Assembly: GCF_022539315.1 (NCBI RefSeq)
Contig: NC_066317.1
Location: 30,326,048-30,390,047, forward strand
Origin: Serinus canaria
Lineage: Eukaryota; Chordata; Aves; Passeriformes; Fringillidae
Reading direction: 5' to 3'
DNA: 64,000 nt
In this document: piece after piece, positions 24,101 through 36,933 of the stretch
How the letters are laid out: each line of letters begins with the position of its first letter
Numbering within the stretch: the stretch's first letter is position 1
Notes under the pieces: generated by a model
Databases searched by the model: none
Seen by the model: the letters and a program-made list of their open reading frames with translations, nothing else
Told to the model about the DNA's origin: nothing
Translations under genes and position numbers: made by a program

Positions 24101-27100
24101 TAAGTAACTATACCTGTCCACTTAATAAGAAAAGCAGGCACTTCTTATGTTAAAGACAGTGGAATGACTTTCCCTGCATTAATAGTATTTTGCTAAATTG
24201 CTGGTGTCTTTAGTTTTGCACAAACAGGATTTACAATTAGACCAAATATTGAAAAAGGTAGAAAGAGATGTAATAGACAAAAAACTTCTAAAACTCCAAG
24301 TAGAACACACTTCTTCTCATTTAAGATAATATTTCATGCAGCAACATGCAGGAATGTCTTGCAAGATAATATGTAAAGTTCTCTGTAATAGTAAAGAAGT
24401 AGACAAAATAATTATTATTGAAAAAGCAACAACTTTCAAATCTGCTTCAGAAACTGAACCAGGTAGCAAAAAACTTAAACACAGAGAAGTAAAAGAAGAG
24501 TAAGGATATGTTTCCCATGGAATTTCTCCTTTAAAGGTCTAGAATACATTTCTGGAATTTCACACAAAGGCTTTGCTATGCACATTAAACATAAAAGTGA
24601 ACAGAAGCCTCATGATTAAACCTCACAGAATTTTTAATTAAACAAAATTCTGTGATTCCGAATTATGACCAGTTCTGTCAACCAACACACTCATCAGTGT
24701 GAAAGTTACCTTGAAAATGTGCAAAAAAATATACAACCCTTTCTCTGAAAATTATAGATTTACTGCAAGTTGCAAGAAATAAGTGTTCCTTGCACCAGCA
24801 ATGTCCTATAGCATGATGCTGAAAAATGAAAAAGGCACATTCATGAGACATTTACAGCAAGGACAAAGAGGAAAAGCTCCACATTGTATGGAATTCATAA
24901 ATCAATGTGCTTTAGAAATGTTTCAGTGAAACAAAGGAACAAATGAAAAAAATTGGTTGCACCACTTATCTGTCAGAAAACTTGTACCTACACAAAAATA
25001 CTGTAACATTCCCTAAATACTGGTTGTCTAAATGGGGATACAGTAAGACTTCAGATGAGATAAATACCCCTCACTTGGCCTTACCTACTACTGGTCCAAA
25101 TCCATCCAAAAGAACAACTGATTTTAATTTTAACATGTAATGTGATCTAATTATCTTTTTCTTTACTTTTAAGCTATTGATTTTTGTACTCACTCAATAC
25201 ATGGCTTTTGCACTTAACTGGGCCTGACTACAAAAATGGATCATTTCTCTGCATCCAAAAGCATCTAACAGGAGACAGAATAGCTCCATTTCTCTCTTTC
25301 CTCATTAGGCATGCCACTTCTTGAGCTGAAATGACACAGGGGGAATCCTAACTTGCATAAGCTGTCATCATTCTATGCTGCAATTTTTGTTGAAAATTTG
25401 GAAAGTGAAATTACAGGGCAGATAATAACTTATTTCATATGGCCTCTAGCAATGACCAAAGTCTGTGCAATTTAGTAGATTCTAAGTGAAAAATCTAAAA
25501 AACTCAACTGTTCAATCAGTGTCTTGAACTTACCTTCTCTGTCTCATTCCATTTATCTTATTCCCTCCAATCACTGATACAGTATCTAATTTTACACCTA
25601 CCACCACAAATATTTACAGTCATAAATTGCCACAACATGATAAACTGTAAAGTCATAGTACACTGCCACACACTTTATGACTCTCTAGGCAATGTTAGGA
25701 AAGATCAATAAATGAGTGATCACGAGACTTATCAAAGGCACTGAAAATACATAGAACTGGGTTGGAGAAAGATGAAAATGGCTATAATAGTATTGAGCAG
25801 CAAAGATTCTCTGTGTTAATTCTGAGGATTTTGTGTTGATGGTGGCTGGGGAACTCCTTGAGATTGGCCATATTAAATTAAATCCTGTGCAATCCCAACC
25901 AGAAATTCCATCGTTCCTCAGACTCGTCTCTTTTCCTACACTGTGCCCAGCTAGCTGGCAGTAAAGTAGATTTATAGAATAAACACAAACTGCTATTATT
26001 TCTTTCTGCCTCTTGTTTTCTTCTGATTATCTTCTGAAAGCTTTGTAATAGAGCCAAAGGTAATTTATAACCAAATTTAAATGAAGTGAATAACAAGCAA
26101 CTGCAAAGTATTAGATTTCTTTACAGGGTAGCACTCCAAAGAGCAGACAAAACAAGCTGGCCTAGGGAGGCAGCAATAGTAAATTATGCTTCATTAAGCA
26201 CATGAAGGCTTTAATTCTGTTCAATAAGCTTTTGTTAAATTTCTGCTTCCTTGAAATTAAAATGGCCATAAAAAAGGAAAAGTGAGGTAACTTTAAAGGA
26301 TTTGTAGCAGGAAGGCATCTGTTGTCCCACAGACATTCAGTGCATTCATACTCTATTAGTTAAAGGGCTAAGAGTGATGGAAGTGCCAATTTTGCAGCAC
26401 TACAAACTATAGAGCTCTTCAAGCTGGCCTTCAGTGGCATGGTCAAAGGGGGTTAATGATTCTTCCTTTGAGCATGCTTCCCCAAAACTCAAACTGTGAT
26501 CATTGCTCCTGGCATCAGAACAGCAAAGAAAACCCAAAACCATTTCCACCAAGTTTTATGCTATGAATGACTGAAGAAATGAACCTGCCAACACATCCAT
26601 ACATTAGTCTACAAACAACTTAACATTCTTCACTTTTTAAGGCATGTGTATTGCAAACACAGGAACTTGCAGAATCACTGCTACAGTGCTTCAGCCATTC
26701 TCACTCAAGGTAAACATGAAGTTTCAGGGACATTTACTCCTGCACTCACCCTTTACAGCATTACCATTTGCAATTCCACAGTCAGATTTGTTACATTAAT
26801 ATATATTTTCAGTGGCCTCACATTCCTTCCCAATGAGGCACAAAAAATATTCACTTATACCTCATGTACAACCAGACTGATAAATAAGACTGGAGAAAAA
26901 AACCCACACATACAGGAAAAAAAAAAAGGCAAAACAACAACACAACACAAATGCAAAGAATGGGTTTTTTCCCTCTTAAGGGCCACAGCAGGTCAGCTGT
27001 AAGCTAAAGGTGACACAAATTTTTCAGAGCAGGGCAAGGCCAACACCACAGGAACACCAAACTGTCAGGTAACCACATGGCAAGTTCTGTGTCCTCCAAG

Positions 27101-27911
27101 AATTTCCATTTCCTTAGGATAAGACTGGCACGTAAAATGGACAGGCTTCTGTCATAGCACAAGGTTCACAGAAAAAGGTGAGTGAGGAGAGGTCCAGTCA
27201 CTGAGCAGCTGCAGGTAGCAGGCTCAAAAAAACAAAGAATGCAATTCTTTACAAACATGCATGGCAGACCTGTAAACATCTTTACCACAGAGTCCTGTGG
27301 GTATTGAAAATATACACAGAGTGAAGTAGACTGAAGGCTGGACATGTTACCAGAATAGAAGTTCACTATGCACAGAAACTGTCTCTGATTCATGAGCTAC
27401 AGCCTGGGAAAGAATTCATGCATAGTTTATGTTTATTCTCTTTCATATTTACCAATCTGTTTACCTTTAGCCACTTCTCAGACAGGGCATACAGAGGTCT
27501 CTGAACATGCCTATGCTCATGTTTAAAAAAAAAAAAAGCAAGTTATGCATGTATTTGTAGATTTTTCTTTTGATTTCTTCCAATATTTCATATTTCCATA
27601 ATGAAAAAAAAATCCTGTGTGACAGACTAATGTAATGGATTAGAATGGCATTGATTTTTACACTGTTAATTACTTTAGATCAAATTGTATTCAAAGAATA
27701 TCTTGTCCTTATTCAGTAAAATTTAGCACAATAACATGGGAAGATCCAGAAAAATAAAAATTACTGGGTTAATAAACAATGTCCTCTAAACTGCATCACT
27801 GTTAAACAAAGTTATTTAACCATGTTGCAGTTCCTCCACAAACATCAGTCTAGTCGAGAATTACCAAAATATCTCGTGTGCCCAACCTGTGCATTATTTT
27901 TTTAAAAAACA
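24101..27911. other. Unique AT-rich DNA, no gene seen
   Basis: No coding region or known repeat is recognised. A perfect 12-base-stem inverted repeat lies at 24623-24655. A stretch near 26160-26460 has balanced, non-repetitive sequence of the kind often seen in conserved non-coding DNA, but this is only an impression. A plus-strand frame of 118 codons at 26646-27002 ends in an A/C-rich tract and is not recognisable. Confidence 0.6.
24623..24655 (+). repeat. Perfect inverted repeat (12-base arms, 9-base loop)
   Basis: The left arm tcacagaatttt (24623-24634) and the right arm aaaattctgtga (24644-24655) are exact reverse complements. The 9-base loop is AT-rich. The right arm resembles the 'attctgtgatt' step common at CR1 3' ends, but no CR1 body adjoins it. 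Confidence 0.85.
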
Positions 27912-28421
27912 GCCACAGAATCATAGATAAGTTTGAGTTAGAAGGGGCCTCTAAATCATTCAGTTCCAACCCATCTGCCATGGGCAGAGACACCTTCAAC
28001 CAGACCAGGCTGCTGAGAGCCCCATCCAGCCTGGCCTTGAGCACTGACAGGGATGGGGCAGCCACAGCTACCCTGAGGAACCTGTTTCAGTGCCTCAACA
28101 CCCACAGCAAAGAATTTCTTCCTTATATCTAATCTAAACCTACTCTCAGTTTGAAGCCATTCCCCCTGCCCTATCACTACACACCCTTGTGAAAAGTCCT
28201 TCTCCAGCTTTCTGGTAGGTTCCCTTCAGGCACTGAGAGGCTGCAATAAGGTCACCCTGGAGCCTCCTCTTCTCCAGGCTGAGCAGCCCCAGCTCTCTCT
28301 GTCTCCACCGAGGAGAGGTGCCCCAGCCCTCTGATCATCTTGGTGATCCTTTGGACTCCCACTGACAGAGCCATTTCCTTCCCATGCTGAGGACTCAGAG
28401 CAGGATGCACTGCTCCAGAGG
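27912..28421 (-). mobile_element. CR1 LINE, 5'-truncated 3' end
   Basis: This is the clearest element in the window: the 3' end of a CR1 non-LTR retrotransposon, antisense to the given strand. Its 3' terminus is at 27914 ('cacagaatcatag', the reverse complement of the CR1 terminal repeat). It continues with 'ccatgggcagagacacctt', 'ccatccagcctggccttgag', 'agaatttcttccttatatct', 'ccctatcactacac', 'ctccagctttctggtagg', 'cttctccaggctgagcagcc' and 'tgctgaggactcagagc', all in family order. Minus-strand translation gives 'RFRLDIRKKFFAVGV' and, in another frame, 'APSLSVLKARLDGALSSLV', pieces of the carboxy-terminal end of the CR1 ORF2 protein. A small deletion near 28088-28110 explains the frame change. 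The copy ends near 28421, so it is heavily 5'-truncated, as is usual for CR1. It cannot encode active enzyme. It is less diverged than the copies at 3030 and 22235. Confidence 0.95.
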
Positions 28422-31400
28422 GAAATGAATGATAAATGCAATAAAGTAACTTAAATATTTAAAACACCAAAAAATACTGTGTTGCTATCAACAATAAAAC
28501 AAGAATTTGTGATACTCTGCAGCTTAGCCTACTGAACACATATAACCAGATACTCTTCAACACTCCAAAAGAGTATTTTGAAAGAAATATCTTTCAATAG
28601 AAGCTTTCTAACATGAATATTGCATGTTTTAATAGCTGAGGAGGGCCCATCTCTCATACTTTGATGAATATTCTTAATAGTAAGAAACCATGGTAAAATG
28701 GGAGAGTTGGAACCACTTCTTCCAGACTTCTCCCTTTCAGGAAGAAATAAGGCACCTTGCATTTAAGGCTGCCTCACATGCCAAAGAAGGCATCCATTTA
28801 TTGCTATATTTCATACAGAATACAATTTTAGAAGGTCAAGGAACCAGGTTTTTTTCTTGGGTGAGAAAGGAGATCAGAATCATTAAAGAAATAACTGTTT
28901 GGTCCTATTTTTACCCAGGCAGGCCAGACATTGTGCCTTTTCCTTTCCAGCTTGATGAAGATAACTAAGTACATATTTTTTGCTGCCTATGGTGAAAAAA
29001 ATCACATTAACCACAAAATCACATTCAGTGTTGACAAGATATTGAGATACAATTTACAAATAAAATGCAATACATATGAATGGCTTTCTTCACTGACATT
29101 TAGCTGCCATATATGAAAAGGGCCTAAAAACAAACTAGAGAAATCGTAGGCTAAGAAACATTTGTTTAAAGAACCACTTTATTTATAGCCTATTAATTTT
29201 AGGCAGATGTCCCCAAATCAATATTTATAGTATTTTTAGCCAAGAGTTGTTTAAAATAAATTATTTTATTCAAAACCTATTAAAAATAAATTCCACAAGC
29301 TTGCAACCTCTGCGGTTTTATTACTGCAGCACCAAGCATTGATTGCAGTGTGAGGAATGCAGGTGTTGAAGAAGAGTGCAGATGGAAATACAGCCCTTCA
29401 GACAGTTTGCCTCAAATCCATTTCAAGCTTTGAAGATAAGAGTATTTCATTGCTGCTCCAAATGGGGGAAGGGGGACCACAAACAATCTTAACTCTTCTC
29501 TTTCAACAAGTGTTTGACTAATAGGGGTAGTGGTCTCCTGTGCAAACAATATTTCAGCCTGAGTTCAAAGTATTCTCAGGAATACACGGGCTCCTTTTAT
29601 AAAGGACAGACTAGGTCTGCTCTGTAGCTAAGCACACAGAACCCTGTATCACTTCTCAGAAGGGCAGTCTAGCCCATGCAGAAAAATCCTGGTCCTGAGA
29701 CTCCTGGATAAAGCTGTACAGGGCAGAAGAAAACCCCTTGTAAGAAAACCCCTTGAAATGCACCATAGATTCACATCACTTTGAAACAAAACAAAGACCC
29801 CCAAAACTTTTCTGCCATCCAACTACACTTAACTCTGCCAACATGCATGGGGAGTCGTATTTTCTCAGTTTTCATTTTCTCCTTAAAAGGAGATTTTGCC
29901 TCAAAGGACATTATCTCCACATCCCCAAGAAGTCAGAGAACCAGAGAAAAATGTCATTTTGGATGTTAATCTATTATTTTACTTTCTAATTTAAACAGTT
30001 ATAAGAAGCACCACGTTCAAATTTGGTTTTTGTGCATCAGATGCTACTTAACATAAACATCTTCCTTACATCCAGTGAGGATTGCCATGTCATTTTCAAA
30101 TGTGCCAGGCCTGTGCACACTGACCACAAAAAGCCATTCTTAGCCTAAACTACTGAAGTCCCCTTTCCAGTGTAGCCATGACTACATCACCACACTCTCT
30201 TCAAACAGCAAGCTCACCCATCTCAGATACTTCTAATTAGAGGACAAAACTAAGCTGCTGTCTAAATTTAACAAGGAAGGCCAGAGCTGGGAATCATAAT
30301 TCTGGTCTCCAGGGCATTCCAGTCATGTCCACTGCCTTCAGCCAGGACCCACAACTCTCACATCCTCCAGCTAAGTCAGTGACACAATTTTAGAAAGCTC
30401 TGTCTCCTCTGTCTGCAAGGCACCATTCTGCAGAAAAACTGTTCTCATCAGCTCTAAGACAAGCCATAGGAAGCCAAGTCACTAGACCTCTTCTCTGCAA
30501 TTTTGTCATCCCCAATTATCTGTAAATTCCTGAGAGAATCCCTGCAGAAGGAATTCTCAAGAAGTGTGATTTGTTCTACCCACCACATGCACACATACAA
30601 TTCAGAAAACATTGAATGGCAAGCATTGTGTTTCCATCCCCACCCCCTTTATCCTCAGATACAGCAAAATATGGGTGGAACCTGAGGAAAAAAAAATTAA
30701 ATTGTCCCTAAAAAAAGCAATCCCTGATTTGCAACCTACCTGAAAGGCAGAATTTCTCAGAAACATTTGTTAGTGGGTATATGCTAAAACACGGATCTCA
30801 TGCCCTATCAGCACAATTTGTGATATACAGCTGTTAAAAACCATGGCCTAATTGCCACTGGATCACTCACCACATAGGAGACAATGTATTACATAAAATG
30901 AAAAAAAGAACTTATATCCAGAGCTTTCCAAAATAAGAAATAAAGAGCATGCCTGAAAAACATTTAGGTCTGAACAAAAAACAAATATGCTTGAAAAAGA
31001 CTGAGTGTATGAGTCAGGCAGGGCACTTGAAACGTGGTTGTTACAGACAAATCAAAGAACAGAAACACAGAGTCACCAGAAGATTCAGAGTTGGATCATC
31101 CATTTTGAACTATGTACCATCACAAAGTTCTCAATTCACTGCCTTTTAAGCTGCTTGTTTTCACACTGTCTTCTTGATGTGCTTACAGCCCAGAATAATT
31201 TTGTTAGCAGTCACATAGTTGATCAACATTATTTCATCTGCATTTTAAGAAATGCTCCGCAAAAGATGCAGTTTTGCAAGAGAAAGGTGTATTACTCATT
31301 TTTATTAACATAAAGAGTTGTCAAGAATTAGAATCACAAATATGTTAAGAGACAGAGTAAAAATTTTCCTTACACTTTTTTGTTTAAAACTCCTACCTTT

Positions 31401-32988
31401 ATTTTTCAAAATATTTTTTAAAATTCTACATATTCTAAAATAGAAGGAGCCATTCACAATAACCCAGGTTTTGCCCAAACTGCACACAACCACAGCACAC
31501 TTCTAAATGGAAAAGGTGAGAAGCAAGGAAAATTTCCTGAAGTGAGTTGCATTATAATTAAACACAGTGAGAAGTGGTGAGAAAAATATTGGAAAGACAG
31601 ATTGATTTATAGTTATTAAAGCCTGAGAGGAGCACAAAGGTTGTTCTTTGAAGTTTTATGGAGGCAGGTATCATTTCAACACTGACTTCAATAACTCCTG
31701 CTTTGCAATTAGAAGCCATATTTCTCCCAAGTCAGTCTTAGCGGATCTAAGCGCTTTACTGATAAAAGGGAGGATAACCTGAAATCGTTCACATTAAATT
31801 TGAATGGTCCACTGAACCCTTAACGATGTCTAATCCCTTCCTTTTTGAGACTGTGGATGTATTTACAAAAGGCTGTTGAAAGAACAATCTTCAAATAAGC
31901 CTGAGAAGCTTCTTAAGCCTCAAAGAGATTCAGAACAGGACAGTAAGCAGATCCAACGTACAACCAGGAAACACTGCACTGAATAAACCTACCTGAAGCT
32001 GGTATAAAACACAATAAAATTTATCATGAATATTAAACATGATGGTTTACATACATGTTTCCAATAATTATTTCACAAAATTTCCCACCTGCAACATCTT
32101 TATAATTATTAATTATTACTATCAGAATCTGAACATCTGGTAAAAGTATTAAAAATTCTTTTGGATTGCAAACCTTTGGAATACTTTTGCTGACTTTGAT
32201 GACTATTATGTCAAATAGTCACCAAACCCTCCTAGATCAAGTCACAATTATCCTGGCATTTGTTATTAACCAGCTTGTTTAGAAAACCTCACACTTTAAA
32301 AATAGAAAACCATTCATTTGTAGATGGATTTGAATCCAAGTTTTTGCTTGTATATGGAACATAAGCAATAAGCTAAACACAGTTTTAAAGGCCAAAATTT
32401 TCTCCACCAGTGAACAGCTCATGAGACTAAAAAGCACGCAACTAAATTAATCCAACATATGTGTTTTGCTACTTAGTAATGTTACATGGTAGCATCCAAG
32501 AAAATCCTGTTTCAATGTTCTTGGAGAGGCATTTAAAGGCAGAACTGTTCAAAAGAGGAAAATACTGTTATTCCCTCTGCATATTTGGGTGCTGAAATAA
32601 TAAACACAAGATAATATATTCCAAAATACCAGGAACTCAACTATTCCTGAAAAGAAATAAAAAAGAAAAAACGGGAAAAAAAAAAGAAAAAGAATAAGAA
32701 GAAGAAACAATCCAAATATTGATGGTCATCATTACAGGCACAGACCTTGCAATGAAGTTTCTAGAAAGGAATCTTCATTAGGATACTGACACATATCCCT
32801 TTACTGAAAACTTCAGCTTACTTTGCAGACAGTAAGAGAATCACCTTATACTTCAGGTAATTAAATTCTAATTCACACCTACCTTAGCTTTTTAGGCTCA
32901 TTATATTATTTAATTCACTCTTTTTTAAAATGATTTTGCTTTTAATAGCTGTATATAATGTTCTACAAGCAGTAATCCACATATTTAA
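28422..32988. other. Unique AT-rich DNA, no gene seen
   Basis: Only short frames and no recognised repeats. An A/G-rich low-complexity tract lies at about 32650-32708. A short direct repeat of 'agaaaaccccttg' occurs at 29728-29755. The stretch 29160-29460 is non-repetitive and AT-rich, with a MEF2-type match 'ttatttatag' near 29178; a single short match carries little weight. Confidence 0.6.
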
Positions 32989-33012
32989 TTTTTTTTTTTT
33001 TTTTTTTTTTTT
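32989..33012 (+). repeat. Poly(T) run, 24 bases
   Basis: Twenty-four consecutive T, the longest homopolymer in the window. No recognisable minus-strand retroposon body follows it on the right. Confidence 0.95.
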
Positions 33013-36000
33013 GCTATGGGAAAACTGGCTAATCCTAGTCAGATTTTAAACATGCAGTAATTTATCCTATGACTTTTGAAAATGTGTTTGCGGAAATCAG
33101 CTTAGTTACTGCTGAACTTTCACAAGATAAATATATTACTGACATTTCAAACATTGCTGAAATCATTTTACAGGCTAGAAAATGGGATTGTCAGTAGCCA
33201 CCTTCTCTAGGGGAACATATTGGCATAATTTTAGCATAATTACATTCAATAAGCAGTTCAAATACACCTCACATTTGGTTCAGTGCCATGTGAAGAAAGG
33301 TTGGATGCACATCAGTGCATTCTCCTTGCTGCCAGTTTGCCTAGAAAAGACAATGTCCAGCCTGCTCAGATCACACCTAGTCCCAGCAATATCAGCTGGT
33401 GACTGCTGAAATTGCAGCAACCACTCCAACAGGTAAACCTTCCATCACATTTGTGAAAATTGGATGGTTTACCATGAAACAGGGATGAATACCAAAAGCA
33501 GCAGCACAGTATAGGCATGTTCTTACTGTGTATTAACATTCAGAGCAACATGAGCTTAAAGCAAAGAATAATTCCAATTCTTTCATAGTGCCCTAGGGAC
33601 CGAGGCCTCAACAGACATGATTTTTACTACCAGGAAAGCTGTTGATTCTTCAGATATTGAGCATATTGCTGCTGATTTTCTTTTTTTTTTAATTATTATT
33701 TTTAATATTTGGTCATTTTATATTCTATAGCATCTTTTAGCAGACTGTAAAAGGGACACTGAAACAGATGCTCAGCTTCCAGTACTGCTTACACTGTACA
33801 TGCAAACACCATTCTGAATTGTGTTTAAAAAACATGGTCTAGTTCAGATTTCCCTCCCTCTAGGAAGAAAATGCTTAAAACATCCACCTTAGAAGAGATT
33901 CTGCAATGCTGCTGTTCAAAGAACTCAGAGTGATTGCATATGGGTTTGCATTCATGATGACCATCCCCCACTCTGCTTTTCAAAATGTGACACCAATGTA
34001 GAAAGCTAGGTAATTTCAATACTTAGTGGGAATCTCAAGGAAATAACATAAATCACTGATCTCTCAGATGACATTCCCCCATCCTTCTATTAGAGCCTCA
34101 AATAATTATCAGCAGCTTCACCAGAAGCAACAGTTGGCAAAAAGGGAAGGCTGACATAAAGCCATGGAATTTAGACAGGAATAAATTCCCTCTGTTAAGT
34201 CACGTTACAATCTTCATTTTAAATCACTCTTGAAAAAAATGGCATTCACAATTTTCACCATGAGCTTACTATTTTTTAAAATTATTTTTAAAGAATTTTA
34301 ATAAATCAGGACTTTCTTAACTTCCAAAGAATAAGAGGCAACCCTGAAAAAATGGATAATTTTCCCCTTTTAAAAATATGTTTGTATAAGCTTTTCTTAA
34401 GACAGCTGTTTGCAACTCCCTTGATTCTCCTCATACTGCAACTCCCCAGGAACTTCCAACAGTCAAACCCTGCAATGCAGATCAAAGGGGTTAAACCAAA
34501 GCTTACACTGGAGAACTGAAGTGAGAATTGTCTGTCCTACCTCTGGCTGCCTCAGGACCAATTCTGAGCAGCACACACGGGAGGAGAAAACAGTGTTACA
34601 GGAACACATGTGCATGTAGGGATGCTTAAAGCTTTCACAGAGCTGCTGCTGTGCAATCTGAAAAAAACATGCAGTTATCTGGCAGTCTTGGGAGTGAAGT
34701 GGAACCTGCATCTTCAACCCATCACTTGACAACCTCAGCTCTTCCCAGGTGCATTCAGCAAACCAGCAGGACAATTTGTCTCTCTTCAAGCTGCTGTACA
34801 CTGCCAGCATGAGCTGCATTTGTTTAAGAGGTCTCAAGTTCTCTGGGCCTTTTAAAATAGCTGTGGGTAATTCTGCAGACTTAGAAGGTGAAGTGCCAAC
34901 TATTAATAAATCATTATATTTTGAGATAAAGACAACTGAACTCTGCAAATTCAGATGGCAGAACAACAGCTGTACTCCTATTTCTTTTCAGGCAAAATGG
35001 AAACAAGGAGTAAAAGGAGGAGAAGAAAAGCATGTGTGGTTTGCAAATTTCTCCAGTAAATAGATTTTCCACTTCACTCAGAAAACTACCACATAATTTC
35101 ATGTATTTTTTCAATCTGCATTCTATTCCTCATAATAATGTCTCTTTTTTTTTCCTTTCTTTCTTCCTGTCTGTCTAGCTACCATTTCTTCTCACACCCA
35201 CCTAAATAAATTTCCTTTTTCCCCAGAACTGAATCAATTTCAATTGTTGTAAAGTTTATTACATTTGCCTTAGGTATTGCTAAGCGAAAATACACATATT
35301 CAGCTCATAATTCGCTATAAATAACTCTGCAACTTTCCTTTGAGCTTTATCCAAGTCATAACAGCAGCTAGCTCCAAAACCAATCTCACTGGAGTCCCAT
35401 ACTTTAGACGAGGGAAGTTACAACTGCCCAGCATCTCTGCAAGTTGAAAAAGCCTTTCTTTGCTACCACATGGCTTCACAGTCCTCTCTGACACCACTGT
35501 TTTTCACTAGTTCTTCCTTGGATCAAATTTCTGTGCTCCAGTCCTCTCAAAGTGATCTTTTCATCCTCTATATTTATTTCTTGGCTCTTGGCTGTCAGGT
35601 ACACATTTTTCTTTATCTATGAAAAAATATTCTGAGAATTTCTTTGCTTTCGATTCTACTGTAAGTATTGCTTTTGTGGTCTTCACAGTTTGCAGTACAC
35701 ATTTTCCACCTCTTTTTCTGATAACAATACCAGGAAACCATCCTGCAATCTTAAAACTGTGCTTCAGCCTTACCCTTCTCAGATCTAAGTGAAGTCAGCA
35801 CTTCTGAATTTGAACTGCCTCCTAATTCAATATTGCATGTAGTAAACTCAGCAGCAAACATCTACTCTATTTCATTATCTGCCTATCCACCTCCTTCAAA
35901 CTTTTCATCTCCCTCTGGTCTGCTAAAGGAATTTCAGAGATCAAAAAACCAAAAATAAACAAAAAAAAAAAATCTTGTGCCTTTAAAGATAGAGTTGGAT

Positions 36001-36329
36001 TGATTTATCAAAAAGATCATGCAACTTAAAAAGAACAAGCTGAGGCATCAAATTCCTTACTTCTATAAAAATAAGCTACTTTTCAACCACTAAAACTTAC
36101 AATGGTGGAATACTCAACACAGAAACACAGAACATCCAGTCACAGAGATGGTGAGGAGCTGTCTGTCTAAAAATAATTTTGCAACTGCTCTATACCACCC
36201 TGAGAGTTAAGGATCCATCCTAAAAGTCATCATGGGTAAGCCTCAAAAAAGCTTAAATTTAAGGTAGAGGATTTATGTGGATACTGCACATTTAAAACTC
36301 AAGAATCCACAACAGACACAAGAAAAACC
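33013..36329. other. Unique DNA, includes longest open frame
   Basis: No confirmed gene. The longest ATG frame of the window (167 codons, minus, 34463-34966) lies here. Its translation has scattered cysteines and no recognisable domain, signal or transmembrane pattern. The segment is locally less AT-rich, which lengthens chance frames. Pyrimidine-rich simple sequence occurs at 35146-35178. Confidence 0.6.
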
Positions 36330-36345
36330 TTTTTTTTTTTTTTTT
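36330..36345 (+). repeat. Poly(T) run, 16 bases
   Basis: A simple homopolymer of 16 T with no sign of an associated element. Confidence 0.9.
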
Positions 36346-36548
36346 CTCTTTTGCCAAATTTGTATTCTCTCTTCCAATCTACTATCTAAAACTAATTGAA
36401 ACTTTTAAGGAGTGTGAATTTATGGGGATGTTTGACTTATCCTTCCACTACAGACCACTGCAAAATAAATCAAAAATGCACACAACATGGCATTAGGGCT
36501 GAGCACTACTTCAATGCTCACAGATTTCAAACTCTGTATTTAAAACAA

Positions 36549-36656
36549 CTGGATGTGACACTTAGTGCTGTGCTTGCTAGTTGACAAGGTGGTGACCAAT
36601 CTAGGGTGGGACTTACCCTTAGAGGTATTTTTCCAACCTATATGACTCTGTGATTG
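36549..36656 (+). mobile_element. CR1-type 3' tail
   Basis: A short piece in sense orientation ending with the CR1 3' signature. The order 'ggatgtgacacttagtgctg', 'ctagttgacaaggtggtg', 'ttagaggtatttttccaacc' and 'tatgactctgtgattg' matches the 3' untranslated tail shared by several avian CR1 subfamilies, usually reading '...agaggtcttttccaacct...gattctgtgattc'. Only about 110 bases are left, so this is either a very short 5'-truncated CR1 or a SINE that borrowed a CR1 tail, as the tRNA-derived passerine SINEs did. I see no tRNA-like A and B boxes upstream, which favours truncated CR1. The 5' limit is uncertain. Confidence 0.85.
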
Positions 36657-36821
36657 CTTCTTACACATTAGAAGCCTACACAGAACTTCTTGTTATACAA
36701 ATTGTATGAACATATAGCAACAACACGACACCCTTAATAAGAATTACTGCTTTGAAGGAAAAGTCATCCTATGGAAAAATAACTTTCCTTAAGGAAGACT
36801 TTAGATAAAAATATACCTCCA

Positions 36822-36933
36822 AATATATATATATATATATATATATTTATTTATATTTATATTTGTGTATATATACATATATATGTGTGTATGATAATAT
36901 AGGTATATAATGTATGATAATATGTATATAATA
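36822..36933 (+). repeat. (TA)n-rich compound microsatellite
   Basis: A TA run (about 36823-36846) grades into TTTA, TGTATA and ATGATAATA units. The second half is imperfect, suggesting an old, decaying array. It lies about 165 bases right of the CR1-type tail. Confidence 0.92.

Noticed and set aside
25534..25600. Minus-strand exon ending at aag|gtaagt
   Set aside because: The donor is good, but there is no credible acceptor within a reasonable distance and two of three frames are closed.
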